From: Bacilli bacterium
GTDB taxonomy: Bacteria > Bacillota_I > Bacilli_A > RFN20 > CAG-826
NCBI GenBank assembly: GCA_022482735.1
Contig: JAKVOO010000001.1
Coordinates: 1,026,837-1,090,836, forward strand
Direction of reading: 5' to 3'
DNA: 64,000 nucleotides
Both the position numbers and the translations under genes were made by a program. Positions 29,490 to 38,744 of the stretch are shown one piece after another. Within the stretch, counting starts at the first letter, position 1. Every line of letters begins with the position of its first letter. The notes beneath the pieces are model-generated. The model had not been told where the DNA came from, did not search any database, and saw nothing but the letters and a program-made list of their open reading frames with translations.

Positions 29490-29939
29490 ATGCGAGTTAT
29501 TTTACTGCAAGATGTGCGCAATGTGGGGAAGAAAGATCAAATTGTTGAAGTTAGCGATGGATATGCAAACAACTTTTTGATGCCAAAGAAACTGGCGGTT
29601 CTTTATACTGATCGCTCGATAGAAATATTAAATAGTCAAAAAGAAAACCGCGCTAAAGCGGTGGCGGAAGAAAAACAAAAGGCCGAGGAGCTTGCCTTGA
29701 AACTTAAGGATATTACCGTTGAATTTACGGCCAAGGTTAGCAAAGACGGACGCATGTTTGGAACGATTTCTCCTAAGCAAATTGAAGGCGAACTTAAAAC
29801 TAAATATAATATTGTGATTGATAAAAGAAAATTCATTGATCATTATCCAGTTAATGCTATCGGTTATACTCGTTTGAGAATAGAATTATATAAAGACGTA
29901 ATCGGTGTGGTTAATGTCCATGTCAGTGAGGAACAATAA
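29490..29939 (+). CDS. rplI: 50S ribosomal protein L9
   Basis: 149-residue L9. The N-terminal rRNA-binding domain (MRVILLQDVRNVGKKDQIVEVSDGYANN) is joined by the long helix to the C-terminal domain. GGAGGA precedes the start. It lies between gdpP and dnaB, the conserved Bacillota order, and dnaB starts seven bases after its stop. Confidence 0.97.
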   Translation: MRVILLQDVRNVGKKDQIVEVSDGYANNFLMPKKLAVLYTDRSIEILNSQKENRAKAVAEEKQKAEELALKLKDITVEFTAKVSKDGRMFGTISPKQIEGELKTKYNIVIDKRKFIDHYPVNAIGYTRLRIELYKDVIGVVNVHVSEEQ

Positions 29940-29946
29940 TTTAGCC

Positions 29947-31428
29947 ATGAGTGTCAAAATGCCTAATAACGAGATGGCAGAAAAGTCTGTTCTCGGTTCA
30001 ATGCTTTTATATCCTGAGGCGGTTGCTTTAGCTCTCGGGTCTTTAACGATGGATGATTTTTATGTGGGCAATCGTCCCAATCAAATTGTTTTTGAGGCAA
30101 TTACTAATGTTCATAATCAAAAATCCTCGGTAGATATCCAAACCGTCTATAACGAATTAGTGAATATGAAAGAGATTGAAAAAGTCGGTGGGATTGATTA
30201 TCTTAAAGAACTAGCTGACTCTTCCTTTGGCTACACTAACCTTGAACACTATATTAAAATTCTTCAAGACCATACAGTTTTAAGAGCGTTTCTATCTACA
30301 ATGGAAGACGTACTAGATGAATATTCGACTCGCCAAATTGAAGATATAAGTGAATTCGTTGCTATTGGTAGTGATCGAATTGCTCGGGTTGCCGAAAAAA
30401 GACGCATCAGTGATTTCCGCTCAACTAAGCAGATTACGAAAATTATTTCAGAAACTTTGGCGACAATGAAAGCTAGCGGTGACAACCATCTTACTGGAGT
30501 TACAACCGGCTATCCACGCCTTAATGAATATACACATGGTTTCCAACCGGGAAATATGATTATTATTGCGGCTCGCCCTTCGGTTGGAAAAACGGCATTA
30601 GCCATTAATATGGCGATGAATGCTGCTGAACGCGACAATAAGACGGCAGCAATATTTTCTATTGAAATGCCCGCCGAACAATTGGTTTTGCGACTGATTG
30701 CTAATAAGAGCAATGTGGATCTAGGAAAAATCCAGACCAATAGTCTATCTTCAACCGAACAGGCCAAAGTAGGCGCGGCAATAAATACGATTGCCTCGCT
30801 GCCACTTTTTATCGATGATACTCCTGGAATTCGCCTTTTGGATATCGTGGCGAAAAGCAAGAAGCTGAAAGCGGCCCACGAGGACCTGTCATTAATTGTC
30901 ATCGATTATATTGGACTTATTACTACGGGTAAAGATAGCGTTGAAAGTAGACAGTTAGAGGTGAGCGAAATATCGCGAACTTTAAAAGAGTTGGCGCGGG
31001 AATTGAAAATACCAGTCGTAGTTTTATCGCAACTATCACGGGAAGTTGAAAAACGACCCAATAAGCGCCCGATGCTTAGTGATCTGCGTGAATCAGGATC
31101 AATTGAGCAAGATGCCGATGTGGTGCTAATGCTATATCGGGATGATTACTATACAAAAACCGGCCAAAAAGGAACTCCCTCAGCCAAGTATGGCGAGAGT
31201 CGAGAAGATGCTGAACGCCGGAATGCTAAGCAAAAAGAAGATATGGAAAAGAATGGTCCCGAAAATGGTGACTACTCGATGGTCGAAGTAATAATTGGAA
31301 AAAATCGAAATGGAAAGACAGGCGTTGTACCATTGATTTTCTTTAAATCATATGGCCGATTTGACACTCCAACCCAAAATTTTGAGCAAGAGTATATGGG
31401 GGCTGGACAACAGCAGTACGACGAGTAA
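29947..31428 (+). CDS. dnaB: Replicative DNA helicase
   Basis: Hexameric replicative helicase (called DnaC in Bacillus), about 493 residues. It has an N-terminal primase-interacting domain and a RecA-like C-terminal motor with Walker A ARPSVGKTA and Walker B LIVIDYIGL. The stretch SQLSREVEKRPNKRPMLSDL and the closing KNRNGKTG motif are typical. The start at 29947 gives MSVKMPNNEMAEKSVLGSM. An in-frame codon 42 bases earlier would overlap rplI and add an unusual tail. The stop shares a base with the walJ start. Confidence 0.95.
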   Translation: MSVKMPNNEMAEKSVLGSMLLYPEAVALALGSLTMDDFYVGNRPNQIVFEAITNVHNQKSSVDIQTVYNELVNMKEIEKVGGIDYLKELADSSFGYTNLEHYIKILQDHTVLRAFLSTMEDVLDEYSTRQIEDISEFVAIGSDRIARVAEKRRISDFRSTKQITKIISETLATMKASGDNHLTGVTTGYPRLNEYTHGFQPGNMIIIAARPSVGKTALAINMAMNAAERDNKTAAIFSIEMPAEQLVLRLIANKSNVDLGKIQTNSLSSTEQAKVGAAINTIASLPLFIDDTPGIRLLDIVAKSKKLKAAHEDLSLIVIDYIGLITTGKDSVESRQLEVSEISRTLKELARELKIPVVVLSQLSREVEKRPNKRPMLSDLRESGSIEQDADVVLMLYRDDYYTKTGQKGTPSAKYGESREDAERRNAKQKEDMEKNGPENGDYSMVEVIIGKNRNGKTGVVPLIFFKSYGRFDTPTQNFEQEYMGAGQQQYDE

Positions 31429-32180
31429 TGAAATATTATATTTTAGCCAGCGGTTCCAAAGGGAATTCGACGGTTGTTGTTTCGCATGGTCGAGCAATTT
31501 TAATTGATATGGGACTATCTTTGAGTGAATTTCGCAAGCGCTTGGCGAAAACGCCAATCAGTGAAGAAGAAATTGAAGCGGTATTTTATACTCATTCCCA
31601 TGGAGATCATCTTCGTCCATTGAAATTTTTTGATGATTCAAAAATTTTTGCAACCCAAGGAACGATCAATCGCGATACCATTAACCATCTTGATTTTTAT
31701 GCAACTTATCAGGTTGCTGGTTTTTCAATCATGGTTTTGCCGACGAGCCACGATGCGCGTGATTCGGCTGGATTTGTCGTTGATGATGGAGAGAAGCGTC
31801 TCGTTTATATGACGGATACTGGTTACATAAGTGAGCATAATCAAACTTTGATGAAGGATGCAAATTTTTATATTTTGGAAAGTAATCACAACGTTCGCAT
31901 GCTGTTAAAAACCAATCGACCATACGATCTTATTCAGCGCATTCTAGGCGATGAAGGTCACCTTTCTAATGAAGATTCAGCGATGTATGCCAGTGAATTA
32001 TTAGGATCACATACCGAGGAAATTGTTTTAGCGCATCTTAGCGAAGAAGCGAACACTCCAGATGAGGCGCTTGGTGCCTATGAGAAAATTTTACGGCGAC
32101 AAAGAATTGATGTTACAAACCTCCACATTCAGGCGGCATCTCAATGGGATGTAACAGTCGGGGGCGACGATGAAAATTAA
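31428..32180 (+). CDS. walJ: Metallo-beta-lactamase-fold exonuclease WalJ (YycJ)
   Basis: 250-residue metallo-beta-lactamase-fold protein starting MKYYILASGSKGNSTVV, the WalJ/YycJ signature, with the metal motif THSHGDHL. In Bacillus it is part of the walRK locus, and the family has 5'-3' exonuclease activity linked to mismatch repair. Here walR and walK are absent and walJ lies directly between dnaB (TAATG overlap) and rlmH (11-base overlap). Confidence 0.9.
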   Translation: MKYYILASGSKGNSTVVVSHGRAILIDMGLSLSEFRKRLAKTPISEEEIEAVFYTHSHGDHLRPLKFFDDSKIFATQGTINRDTINHLDFYATYQVAGFSIMVLPTSHDARDSAGFVVDDGEKRLVYMTDTGYISEHNQTLMKDANFYILESNHNVRMLLKTNRPYDLIQRILGDEGHLSNEDSAMYASELLGSHTEEIVLAHLSEEANTPDEALGAYEKILRRQRIDVTNLHIQAASQWDVTVGGDDEN

Positions 32181-32649
32181 CTTATATTGCGTCGGCAAAA
32201 TTAAAGAGCGAGCTATTACTCTTTTAATATCCGAATATATGAAGCGCCTTCAAGGATATGCCGAGGTCAATATTATCGAGGTTCCGGATGAGAAGATTCC
32301 TAATAACGCTTCCTTATTGGAGGAAGAAAAGGTCAAGCAAGTTGAAGGTATGCGAATATTAAAATTAATAAGTTCGAGTGATTATGTTATTACTTTTGAT
32401 TTGGCGGGCAAAGAGATGGATTCAATTTCTTTTGCTACCTATATGAGCGAGGCCTTTGAACGTGGAAAATCGACAATAAACTTTATTATCGGCGGTTCTT
32501 TGGGATTATCGCCGGAAATAAAAAAGCGGGCTAACTCCAGTCTGAGTTTCTCCCGCTTAACATTTCCTCATCAATTAATGAGAGTTTTTGTTTTAGAACA
32601 AATTTATCGCGCTTTTAGAATCAATAATCACGAACCATATCATAAATAA
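32170..32649 (+). CDS. rlmH: 23S rRNA pseudouridine-1915 N3-methyltransferase RlmH
   Basis: 159-residue SPOUT methyltransferase that methylates pseudouridine 1915 of 23S rRNA. It shows the SAM-knot segment NFIIGGSLGLSPEIKKRA and the invariant C-terminus HQLMRVFVLEQIYRAFRI with HEPYHK. It ends the origin-linked block; its stop is only four bases from the convergent ABC permease gene, with a weak AT-rich repeat (AATAAA-CA-TTTATT) over both stops. Confidence 0.96.
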   Translation: MKINLYCVGKIKERAITLLISEYMKRLQGYAEVNIIEVPDEKIPNNASLLEEEKVKQVEGMRILKLISSSDYVITFDLAGKEMDSISFATYMSEAFERGKSTINFIIGGSLGLSPEIKKRANSSLSFSRLTFPHQLMRVFVLEQIYRAFRINNHEPYHK

Positions 32650-32653
32650 ACAT

Positions 32654-34399
32654 TTATTCGATGTGACTTAAAATCAAATCACCTTTCTTTTTAACGTGAT
32701 GATCAAAGATATAGATTACTAACACGGGAACAGCCACCATAATAGCGATAGAGTATAAAGCGCTATACCTTCCAGCATAGAGAAGGACAATGGTTCCTAA
32801 TCCGATATATATAAGAGCGGCTACCCATCCGACTAGCATTCCTAGGAAGGTGTTTAAATTCTGTTTGGTAACGATTATTTCGTTCGTCCAATGAAGCATG
32901 GGTCGTCTTAAATCGATAAGAACCATCGCATAGTTAATCATTACCACATTTAAAAAGCAGATAATCGCTAGCATTATTGAATATAGCCAATTGAAGTTTA
33001 ATATGAAAATACCCGCCAATATGATTAGACCAAGAACGATGCTCGAAAGAAGGATGCCTTCAAACATTTTCGAGTAAATTTGCTTTTGGGGAGATACCGG
33101 CATTACTTTCATTAAATACGCATTTGGACCTTCTCTACTTACTGCCGTTGCAGAAACAAGGACAGTTGAACCAAAGAAACCGGCGATTGCCGCTCCATAA
33201 AAGGCAACAGCACCACTATCGATGGTGGTTAAACTACCGCCCACTTGCCTTAATGTTTGGATGATGTTATCACTTTGGCCGGCCGTAGATGAATCGCTGA
33301 TGATAATGATCACGAAGGTTGCAAGAGTAATAAACACCATAATAAAGATAGGAAGAATAAGTTGAGAAAAGTAAATTCCGCTCCGCCATAAGGTTCTCCG
33401 TTCCTTACTTATAAGAGCCATTAAAGGCGTTTTGTCCGGCTTTTCTAATTTGATTTCTTCATCAACCCCTCTACTTTTGTGCTTAGAACCTTTATCATCG
33501 CTTCCAACGATGACACTTGAATAAAATAACTGAGCTAAAAGTAGCGAAACAGCAAGAAAGGCAATCGATATTAAAATATAAATTCCAGCATAACCAAGAC
33601 TAGTTATGTCTTTGCCTTGCATTGCAAAAGCAAAAGGATTTCTAAACCAATCTAAAAAGGCAGTCGATTTGACAATCATGGCAATATTATTTGCTAACTG
33701 TTGATAGCCTTCGGCAGTAGGTAAACTAGTCGTTGGATCAATTAAGTCAGTTGTTCCAAGAATAGAGGTAGACATGCCGGCTCCGATAAAGAGGATAAAC
33801 ATCATTGCAAACATGATGCCGCTGACCATTTTGCGATGTTTTTGAATATTGAAAACTTTGGCTATAAGCAAGAAAACAATAAAGATAAGTCCCAATGAGA
33901 TTAAGGGGTTAAAGGTAAATAACAAAAATTGATTAACAATAGCAAAAATTGTAACGCCCATTATCATATCGTAGGCGATAAAGACCGGAAGCAAGAAAAC
34001 CACTTGTACTAAGTAGGCGCTTATCAGCGTCGCAAACAAGCGAGCAAAGAAAATGTGACTAGGCTGGATAGGTAATGGTAAATAGGTATCGTTATCCGTG
34101 CTAAGGAAAAAGAATGAAACAGTGAAATTAAGAGTAAAGGCAAAAGTCCATATAAAACCAACTAGGGAAATTACTTTTGCAAAGTCATCCATATAATTTC
34201 CATTTTTAGCCAATATCATTTCACTATAATAAGAAGCTGTTAAGCTGGCGGCGGCAATCAGAAGAATTAATAAAACGAAAACAAGAGAAAGAGGGCTGTT
34301 TTTCTTGGCCCGCCCATTAGCCCGTCTCATGCCTCCGGTTCCCGCAAAAGCGCCACCGGCTTTAAACATGACTTTCGTTAATGCCCAAATTTTACTCAT
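32654..34399 (-). CDS. ABC-2 type exporter permease
   Basis: 581-residue membrane protein with about 12 predicted helices and a basic N-terminal cytoplasmic segment (GGMRRANGRAKKN). The layout, two six-helix halves with a cytoplasmic loop near residues 305-330, resembles the large permeases of YthQ/EcsB-like exporters. It overlaps the end of the ATPase gene by eight bases, so the pair forms one exporter. No substrate can be assigned. Confidence 0.82.
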   Translation of the reverse strand: MSKIWALTKVMFKAGGAFAGTGGMRRANGRAKKNSPLSLVFVLLILLIAAASLTASYYSEMILAKNGNYMDDFAKVISLVGFIWTFAFTLNFTVSFFFLSTDNDTYLPLPIQPSHIFFARLFATLISAYLVQVVFLLPVFIAYDMIMGVTIFAIVNQFLLFTFNPLISLGLIFIVFLLIAKVFNIQKHRKMVSGIMFAMMFILFIGAGMSTSILGTTDLIDPTTSLPTAEGYQQLANNIAMIVKSTAFLDWFRNPFAFAMQGKDITSLGYAGIYILISIAFLAVSLLLAQLFYSSVIVGSDDKGSKHKSRGVDEEIKLEKPDKTPLMALISKERRTLWRSGIYFSQLILPIFIMVFITLATFVIIIISDSSTAGQSDNIIQTLRQVGGSLTTIDSGAVAFYGAAIAGFFGSTVLVSATAVSREGPNAYLMKVMPVSPQKQIYSKMFEGILLSSIVLGLIILAGIFILNFNWLYSIMLAIICFLNVVMINYAMVLIDLRRPMLHWTNEIIVTKQNLNTFLGMLVGWVAALIYIGLGTIVLLYAGRYSALYSIAIMVAVPVLVIYIFDHHVKKKGDLILSHIE

Positions 34400-35126
34400 G
34401 TTTCACTAGATCAAGGAAGAGATCTTCCAATGATTTCTCGCTTTCATCGGCGTGTAAATATGCTTTTAATTCTTCAATTGTGCCTACAAACAACAATTTT
34501 CCTTTATTAATGATTCCAATGCGATCACAGACTTTCTCTGCCACCTCCAAAACATGGGTAGAGAAAAAAACGGTTTTTCCTTTATCAGCGTGCTCCCGCA
34601 TCATTTCTTTTAAGGTAAAAGCTGATTGCGGATCTAATCCAGTTAATGGTTCATCAAGAATCCAAATATTCGGGTCGTGAAGAAGAACGCCAATAACGAT
34701 TATTTTTTGGCGCATGCCATGACTATAATCTTCAATACGGCTTCCAAGCGCATCCGCCATGCCAAACTTTTCGGATAAGACTTTAATCTTTTCATCTCGA
34801 ACCGATTTATCGACATCATATATCGAGGCGATAAAGTTTAAGTACTCAATGCCTTTCAAACGCAATAAAACATCGGGGTTATCAGGAACAAAGCCAAATT
34901 CACGCTTTGCAACAAGAGCATCAAGTTTTATTGATTTGTTGTTTAAGTATATCTCTCCTTTGCTTGGTGAGGTAATTCCGGTTATCATCTTAATAGTCGT
35001 GGATTTACCAGCGCCATTTGGCCCAAGGAAGCCAAAGATTTCCCCATCCTTAATGTCTAGACTTAAGTCATTGACAGCAAGGGTATTTTTGCCATAGACC
35101 TTGGTCACATTCTTTAACTCGATCAT
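34392..35126 (-). CDS. ABC transporter ATP-binding protein
   Basis: 244-residue single ATPase domain. Walker A is GPNGAGKSTT, the signature YSHGMRQK is close to the LSGGQ consensus of DrrA/CcmA-type ATPases, Walker B is IWILDEPLTGLD, and the H-loop lies in FSTHVLEV. It energises the permease encoded by the next gene. An extended -10 promoter lies 33 bases upstream. Confidence 0.92.
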   Translation of the reverse strand: MIELKNVTKVYGKNTLAVNDLSLDIKDGEIFGFLGPNGAGKSTTIKMITGITSPSKGEIYLNNKSIKLDALVAKREFGFVPDNPDVLLRLKGIEYLNFIASIYDVDKSVRDEKIKVLSEKFGMADALGSRIEDYSHGMRQKIIVIGVLLHDPNIWILDEPLTGLDPQSAFTLKEMMREHADKGKTVFFSTHVLEVAEKVCDRIGIINKGKLLFVGTIEELKAYLHADESEKSLEDLFLDLVKHE

Positions 35127-35158
35127 AAGTGTATTTCACTCCGTTCTCTATATATAGC

Positions 35159-35167
35159 ATTATAACA
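35159..35167 (-). promoter_or_regulatory. Extended -10 promoter of the ABC-2 exporter
   Basis: On the minus strand TGTTATAAT (35167 to 35159) is a perfect extended -10 element, with the -10 hexamer at 35159-35164; the -35 region is weak. The rest of 35168-35322 is AT-rich with no other feature seen. Confidence 0.6.
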
Positions 35168-35322
35168 AATGCTTACATATTTTATCACACATTCATAAAA
35201 ATACAAAAAAATACAATGCTATCTGTGCCATTATTTTTAACGTTTTTTATAGAGAATTTAGAAATAAATATAATGGCATTCCAAGTGATCAATAATAAAG
35301 GAAAAATCATTAGTTCCAATCG

Positions 35323-36207
35323 TTAATCTAAGGGAACATTAATGGATAGTCCGTCATCATTAGCGCTAGAAAGAATCTTCTTTTGATATGCGCGGGGAGA
35401 AATTCCATTTTCCCGAGTGAAAACAGTTATAAAGTAATTATAATCACTATAGCCACATTGTGAGGCAATTTCCGAAAGCGACAAGCCATCATCCTCAGCT
35501 AAAAGATCTTTAGCTAGATTCATTCTTAATTCACGAATTTGCTCAGCAATACCATGTCCGTATAACTGATTTGATAGTGCGTAGAGCTGTGTTTTTCCAA
35601 TGGATAATGCTTGGCATAGTTTTGAAGCACTAATTTTTTCCATGTAATTCATAGACAATAGACTATCCAGTTTAACTGCCAATTTATCTTCTTGTAGTGT
35701 GGCCATCCGTTCCATAATTAAATAAGAGGCAACGGCATGTAATATATGAGCTGCCGCGTTAATATGGCTTTCATCAATGATAGGAGCATTAAATATTGCA
35801 GATTTTAGTTCACTTTCATCAACGGCAAGCCGTAGACAGTTCTTTTTAATTAAGGACCATCCTTCCTCGTGCGTATTATAGGAAAACACATGTCCAAACA
35901 ATAAATAGCCAACCAAAAGATCTCCAACGTAAAGAGGAGTAACCGCTTCAGTTAGTCCAGCATGACAACGATAAATATAAGGCTCTTTTTTTTGAGATGC
36001 GACAAGGCAGGCTTTTATATCACATTGAGCACAGGCTTCAAATCCTTTTTGCGTATCACGAATTATTTTACAATAAGGGGCCACTTCATTTGGATAGGAA
36101 ACAAGTTCGTTCATATTTTCATCAAAAACAGTAATGCGAATGTGACTTATTTCATAAAAATCTTTTAATAGTCCATAAAGTTTATCTATGTCAAATGCAG
36201 AAATCAT
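35323..36207 (-). CDS. AraC-family regulator with PocR sensory domain
   Basis: 294 residues. The N-terminal PocR domain carries conserved cysteines (CKIIRDTQKG, CAQCDIKAC, YRCHAGL) typical of this ligand- or metal-binding fold. The C-terminal AraC helix-turn-helix pair is at about residues 195-290 (LSLSEIASQCGYSDYNYF and the closing FTRENGISPRAYQKK). PocR-type regulators control propanediol and related sugar-alcohol pathways. The gene is divergent from the isomerase-kinase-aldolase operon, so it is the likely activator of that operon, responding to its sugar or a product. Confidence 0.87.
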   Translation of the reverse strand: MISAFDIDKLYGLLKDFYEISHIRITVFDENMNELVSYPNEVAPYCKIIRDTQKGFEACAQCDIKACLVASQKKEPYIYRCHAGLTEAVTPLYVGDLLVGYLLFGHVFSYNTHEEGWSLIKKNCLRLAVDESELKSAIFNAPIIDESHINAAAHILHAVASYLIMERMATLQEDKLAVKLDSLLSMNYMEKISASKLCQALSIGKTQLYALSNQLYGHGIAEQIRELRMNLAKDLLAEDDGLSLSEIASQCGYSDYNYFITVFTRENGISPRAYQKKILSSANDDGLSINVPLD

Positions 36208-36301
36208 ATGCCACCTCTATATAATTGATTCCACTTAAAAAGTTTACTATTTTAGCGAACAAAATCAAAGTATTTTAGACAAAACTCTATATATTTAAAA
36301 A

Positions 36302-36318
36302 ATTTTATTTAATAAAAT
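36302..36318. promoter_or_regulatory. Palindrome upstream of the sugar operon
   Basis: ATTTTATT-T-AATAAAAT is a perfect 8+1+8 inverted repeat about 32 bases before the operon start codon. It could be a regulator site, but the composition is so AT-rich that chance is a fair alternative. No strong promoter was found in 36208-36349. Confidence 0.3.
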
Positions 36319-36349
36319 ATAGCCAGAAAAATGAAATCGAGGTGAGACC

Positions 36350-37345
36350 GTGCAGGACTTACTCAAAGAAGGCTACATTGGAAACTTTTCGCAACTAGTT
36401 ACTGTTCGACGTTTAGTTATAAGTGAAGGAACGGCTAAAGGTTGTGAAATTATGGAAGTAAAAACGGCAGGTGGATTAGAAGCTGATATTCTTTTGGATA
36501 CAGGACTTGATATTGGTCAATGCCGATATCGAGGAATCAACATGTCTTGGTTAAGTAAAAATGGATATGATAGTCCAAGCAAATTTTTTCCCTATGAAAA
36601 TGAGTTTGTCAATACGTTTCCAGGCGGCTTACTTTACACTTGTGGACTTCGTTCAGCCGGTCCAGCTAATCGTGATAACGGGGAATGGTATCCGCTTCAT
36701 GGTCGTTACCATAGTTTGGCCGCTGAGCATATTGGAGTGGACATCCAAAACGAGGAAATTATTATTCAGGGTGAAATAAAGGAAACAGCTCTATTTGGGC
36801 ATTTATTACAAGTAAAACGTACAATTCGTATATCCGTTTGGGGTGCCTCAATTGAAGTGGAAGATCAAGTTAGCAATCTTACTCCTCGCGATGAGGAATT
36901 TATGATAATTTATCACTGCAATTTTGGTTATCCTTTGCTAAGTGAAAATGCCCAATTAATTTTACCCGCTGCTCGTAGAACAATTCCTAGAACGGATTTT
37001 GCTCAACAAGGATTGATGAGCACGGGCACTTTTGAAAAACCAGTAGATGGTAAGGAAGAACAAGTTTTCTTTCAAAAAATGAACGATGAATTTTGGGCTA
37101 AAATTCAAAATTCACCGCTGGGAATTGGAATGAAAATTTCTTGGAGTGGAGATACGCTTCCAATTTTATCGCAGTGGAAGAGCATGGCTAGTGGTGACTA
37201 TGTTTTGGGTTTAGAACCGACAAATTGTTTCATAATGGGCCGTCACGAAGAGCGTAAAAATGGAACTTTGCCGGTTTTAAAGGCTTTTACCAAAATAACA
37301 AATAAAATCAAAATTGAGTTTATGGAGGAAAGAAAAGATGAGTAA
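36350..37345 (+). CDS. DUF4432 family, aldose-1-epimerase-like protein
   Basis: 331 residues of the galactose-mutarotase fold assigned to DUF4432. Recognisable parts are DILLDTGLDIGQCRYRG and the sugar-site-like LHGRYHSLAAEHIG. The likely role is to interconvert anomers of the sugar used by the following enzymes. The start is GTG at 36350 behind GAGGTGAG. The stop overlaps the isomerase start (ATGAGTAA), so it is the first gene of the catabolic operon. The sequence is intact, unlike the next two genes. Confidence 0.82.
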   Translation: MQDLLKEGYIGNFSQLVTVRRLVISEGTAKGCEIMEVKTAGGLEADILLDTGLDIGQCRYRGINMSWLSKNGYDSPSKFFPYENEFVNTFPGGLLYTCGLRSAGPANRDNGEWYPLHGRYHSLAAEHIGVDIQNEEIIIQGEIKETALFGHLLQVKRTIRISVWGASIEVEDQVSNLTPRDEEFMIIYHCNFGYPLLSENAQLILPAARRTIPRTDFAQQGLMSTGTFEKPVDGKEEQVFFQKMNDEFWAKIQNSPLGIGMKISWSGDTLPILSQWKSMASGDYVLGLEPTNCFIMGRHEERKNGTLPVLKAFTKITNKIKIEFMEERKDE

Positions 37346-38743
37346 AAAAATAACTTTTGCCCTGGCCTTTTGCAATCGAGGATTTATGCCAGGAGAACTA
37401 ATCTACGGCGCGCGTGAAGATATGGTTAAGGCCTGTCACGGATGCCGGTTATGACTACATTATTATGGATGCAAATTTAACTCGTTACGGAGGAATCGAA
37501 ACACGTAATGAGGGACTTCTTTATGCAAAATGGCTGAAGGAACATGCCGGTGAATATGATGGAGTAATTTTCTCCATGCCTATTTTTGCTGATGAAAATG
37601 GAGCCATTACGGCTTTGCAAGATGCAGGAGTGCCGATTTTAATGCAAGCCTACCCAGACGAAATCGGCAAAATGGATTTTGCTCATCGGCGGGATGCTTA
37701 TTGCGGTAAATTTTCCGTCACCGATGTATTTACTCAATATCAAGTACCTTTTACGGTTTTAAAACCGCATGTGGTTCATCCGTTGAGTTCAAAGTTCCAA
37801 GAAAACTTGCGCGACTTCGCAGCAATTTGCCGGGTAGTTAATGGTATGAAGAGATTTAATCTTGGTTGCATTGGAGCGCGGACTACCGCTTTTAAAACGG
37901 TGAGATTTGATGAGCTGGCTTTGCAAAAACATGGTATAAATGTTGAAAGTTTCGATTTAAGCGAAGTTTTTGATAAGATTGAAGCTAAAAAAGATGATGA
38001 TGCCATTGTCATGGCAAAGATTGAACACCTTAAGAATTACACCGATTTTTCGCATGTGCCGACAAAGAATATGTTAAATATTGGTAAGCTGGCAGTTGTT
38101 TTAGATGAGTACATTAGTGAGTATCATTTAGATGCGATTGCCGTTAGATGTTGGAATGAAATGGAAAGCCACTTGCGAATTTGTCCTTGTGTTATTTTAT
38201 CGGAACTAAATGATAGAGGAATTGTGGCGTCATGTGAAATTGACATGTGCTCGGCAATTTGTATGCGGGCAATGAATTTAGCGACCGAAAAACCAACAAC
38301 GGTTTTAGATTGGAATAATAATTATGGAGATGAAGAAAATAAGGTAATTTTATTTCATTGCGGGCCAGTGGCACAAGGCCTCATGACTTGCAAGGGGACA
38401 GTGACTAATCATAAGATGTTTGACAAAGTAGATCCGGGTTCAGGTTGGGGATGTAATGAGGGGACGAATTAAAAAGATGCCGATTACGATATCTAATTGT
38501 CAAACTATTGATGGAAAGATTGTTATTTATGCTTCTGAAGCTCAATTAACAGATGATTCAATTGAAAATGGATATTTTGGTTGCGCTGGGGTTGCAGAAA
38601 TTCCCGAACTTCAAAATAAGATGATCACCTTAGCAAAAGGGGGATTTAAACACCATACTGCGATTGGTGAAGGACATGTTAAAAGTATATTAAAAGAAGC
38701 CTTTACAACCTATTTGCATTACGATTGGGTGGATATTGATTGA
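37338..38743 (+). pseudogene. L-fucose/D-arabinose isomerase-like protein with two frame breaks
   Basis: Predicted aldose-ketose isomerase related to FucI. The reading frame starts at 37338 (MSKKITFALAFCNRG), shifts at about 37434 and again at about 38461. Skipping one base at each point joins EDMVKA to VTDAGYDYIIMD and GWGCNE to GRIKKMPITISNC, giving one continuous protein of about 468 residues with family-like metal-site regions (CWNEMESHLRICPC, GFKHHTAIGEGH). The piece after 38456 is therefore the C-terminus, not a separate gene. The sugar cannot be fixed from sequence; a deoxy-sugar or pentose is plausible. Confidence 0.85.
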
Positions 38744-38744
38744 T

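Noticed and set aside
35129..35326. Small plus-strand open frame between the ABC-2 exporter and the AraC gene
   Set aside because: AT-rich, no ribosome-binding site, no family-like features; it lies over the minus-strand promoter region.
38456..38743. Independent gene for an RbsD/FucU-like mutarotase
   Set aside because: It is contiguous with the preceding isomerase after skipping one base and reads as that family's C-terminus.
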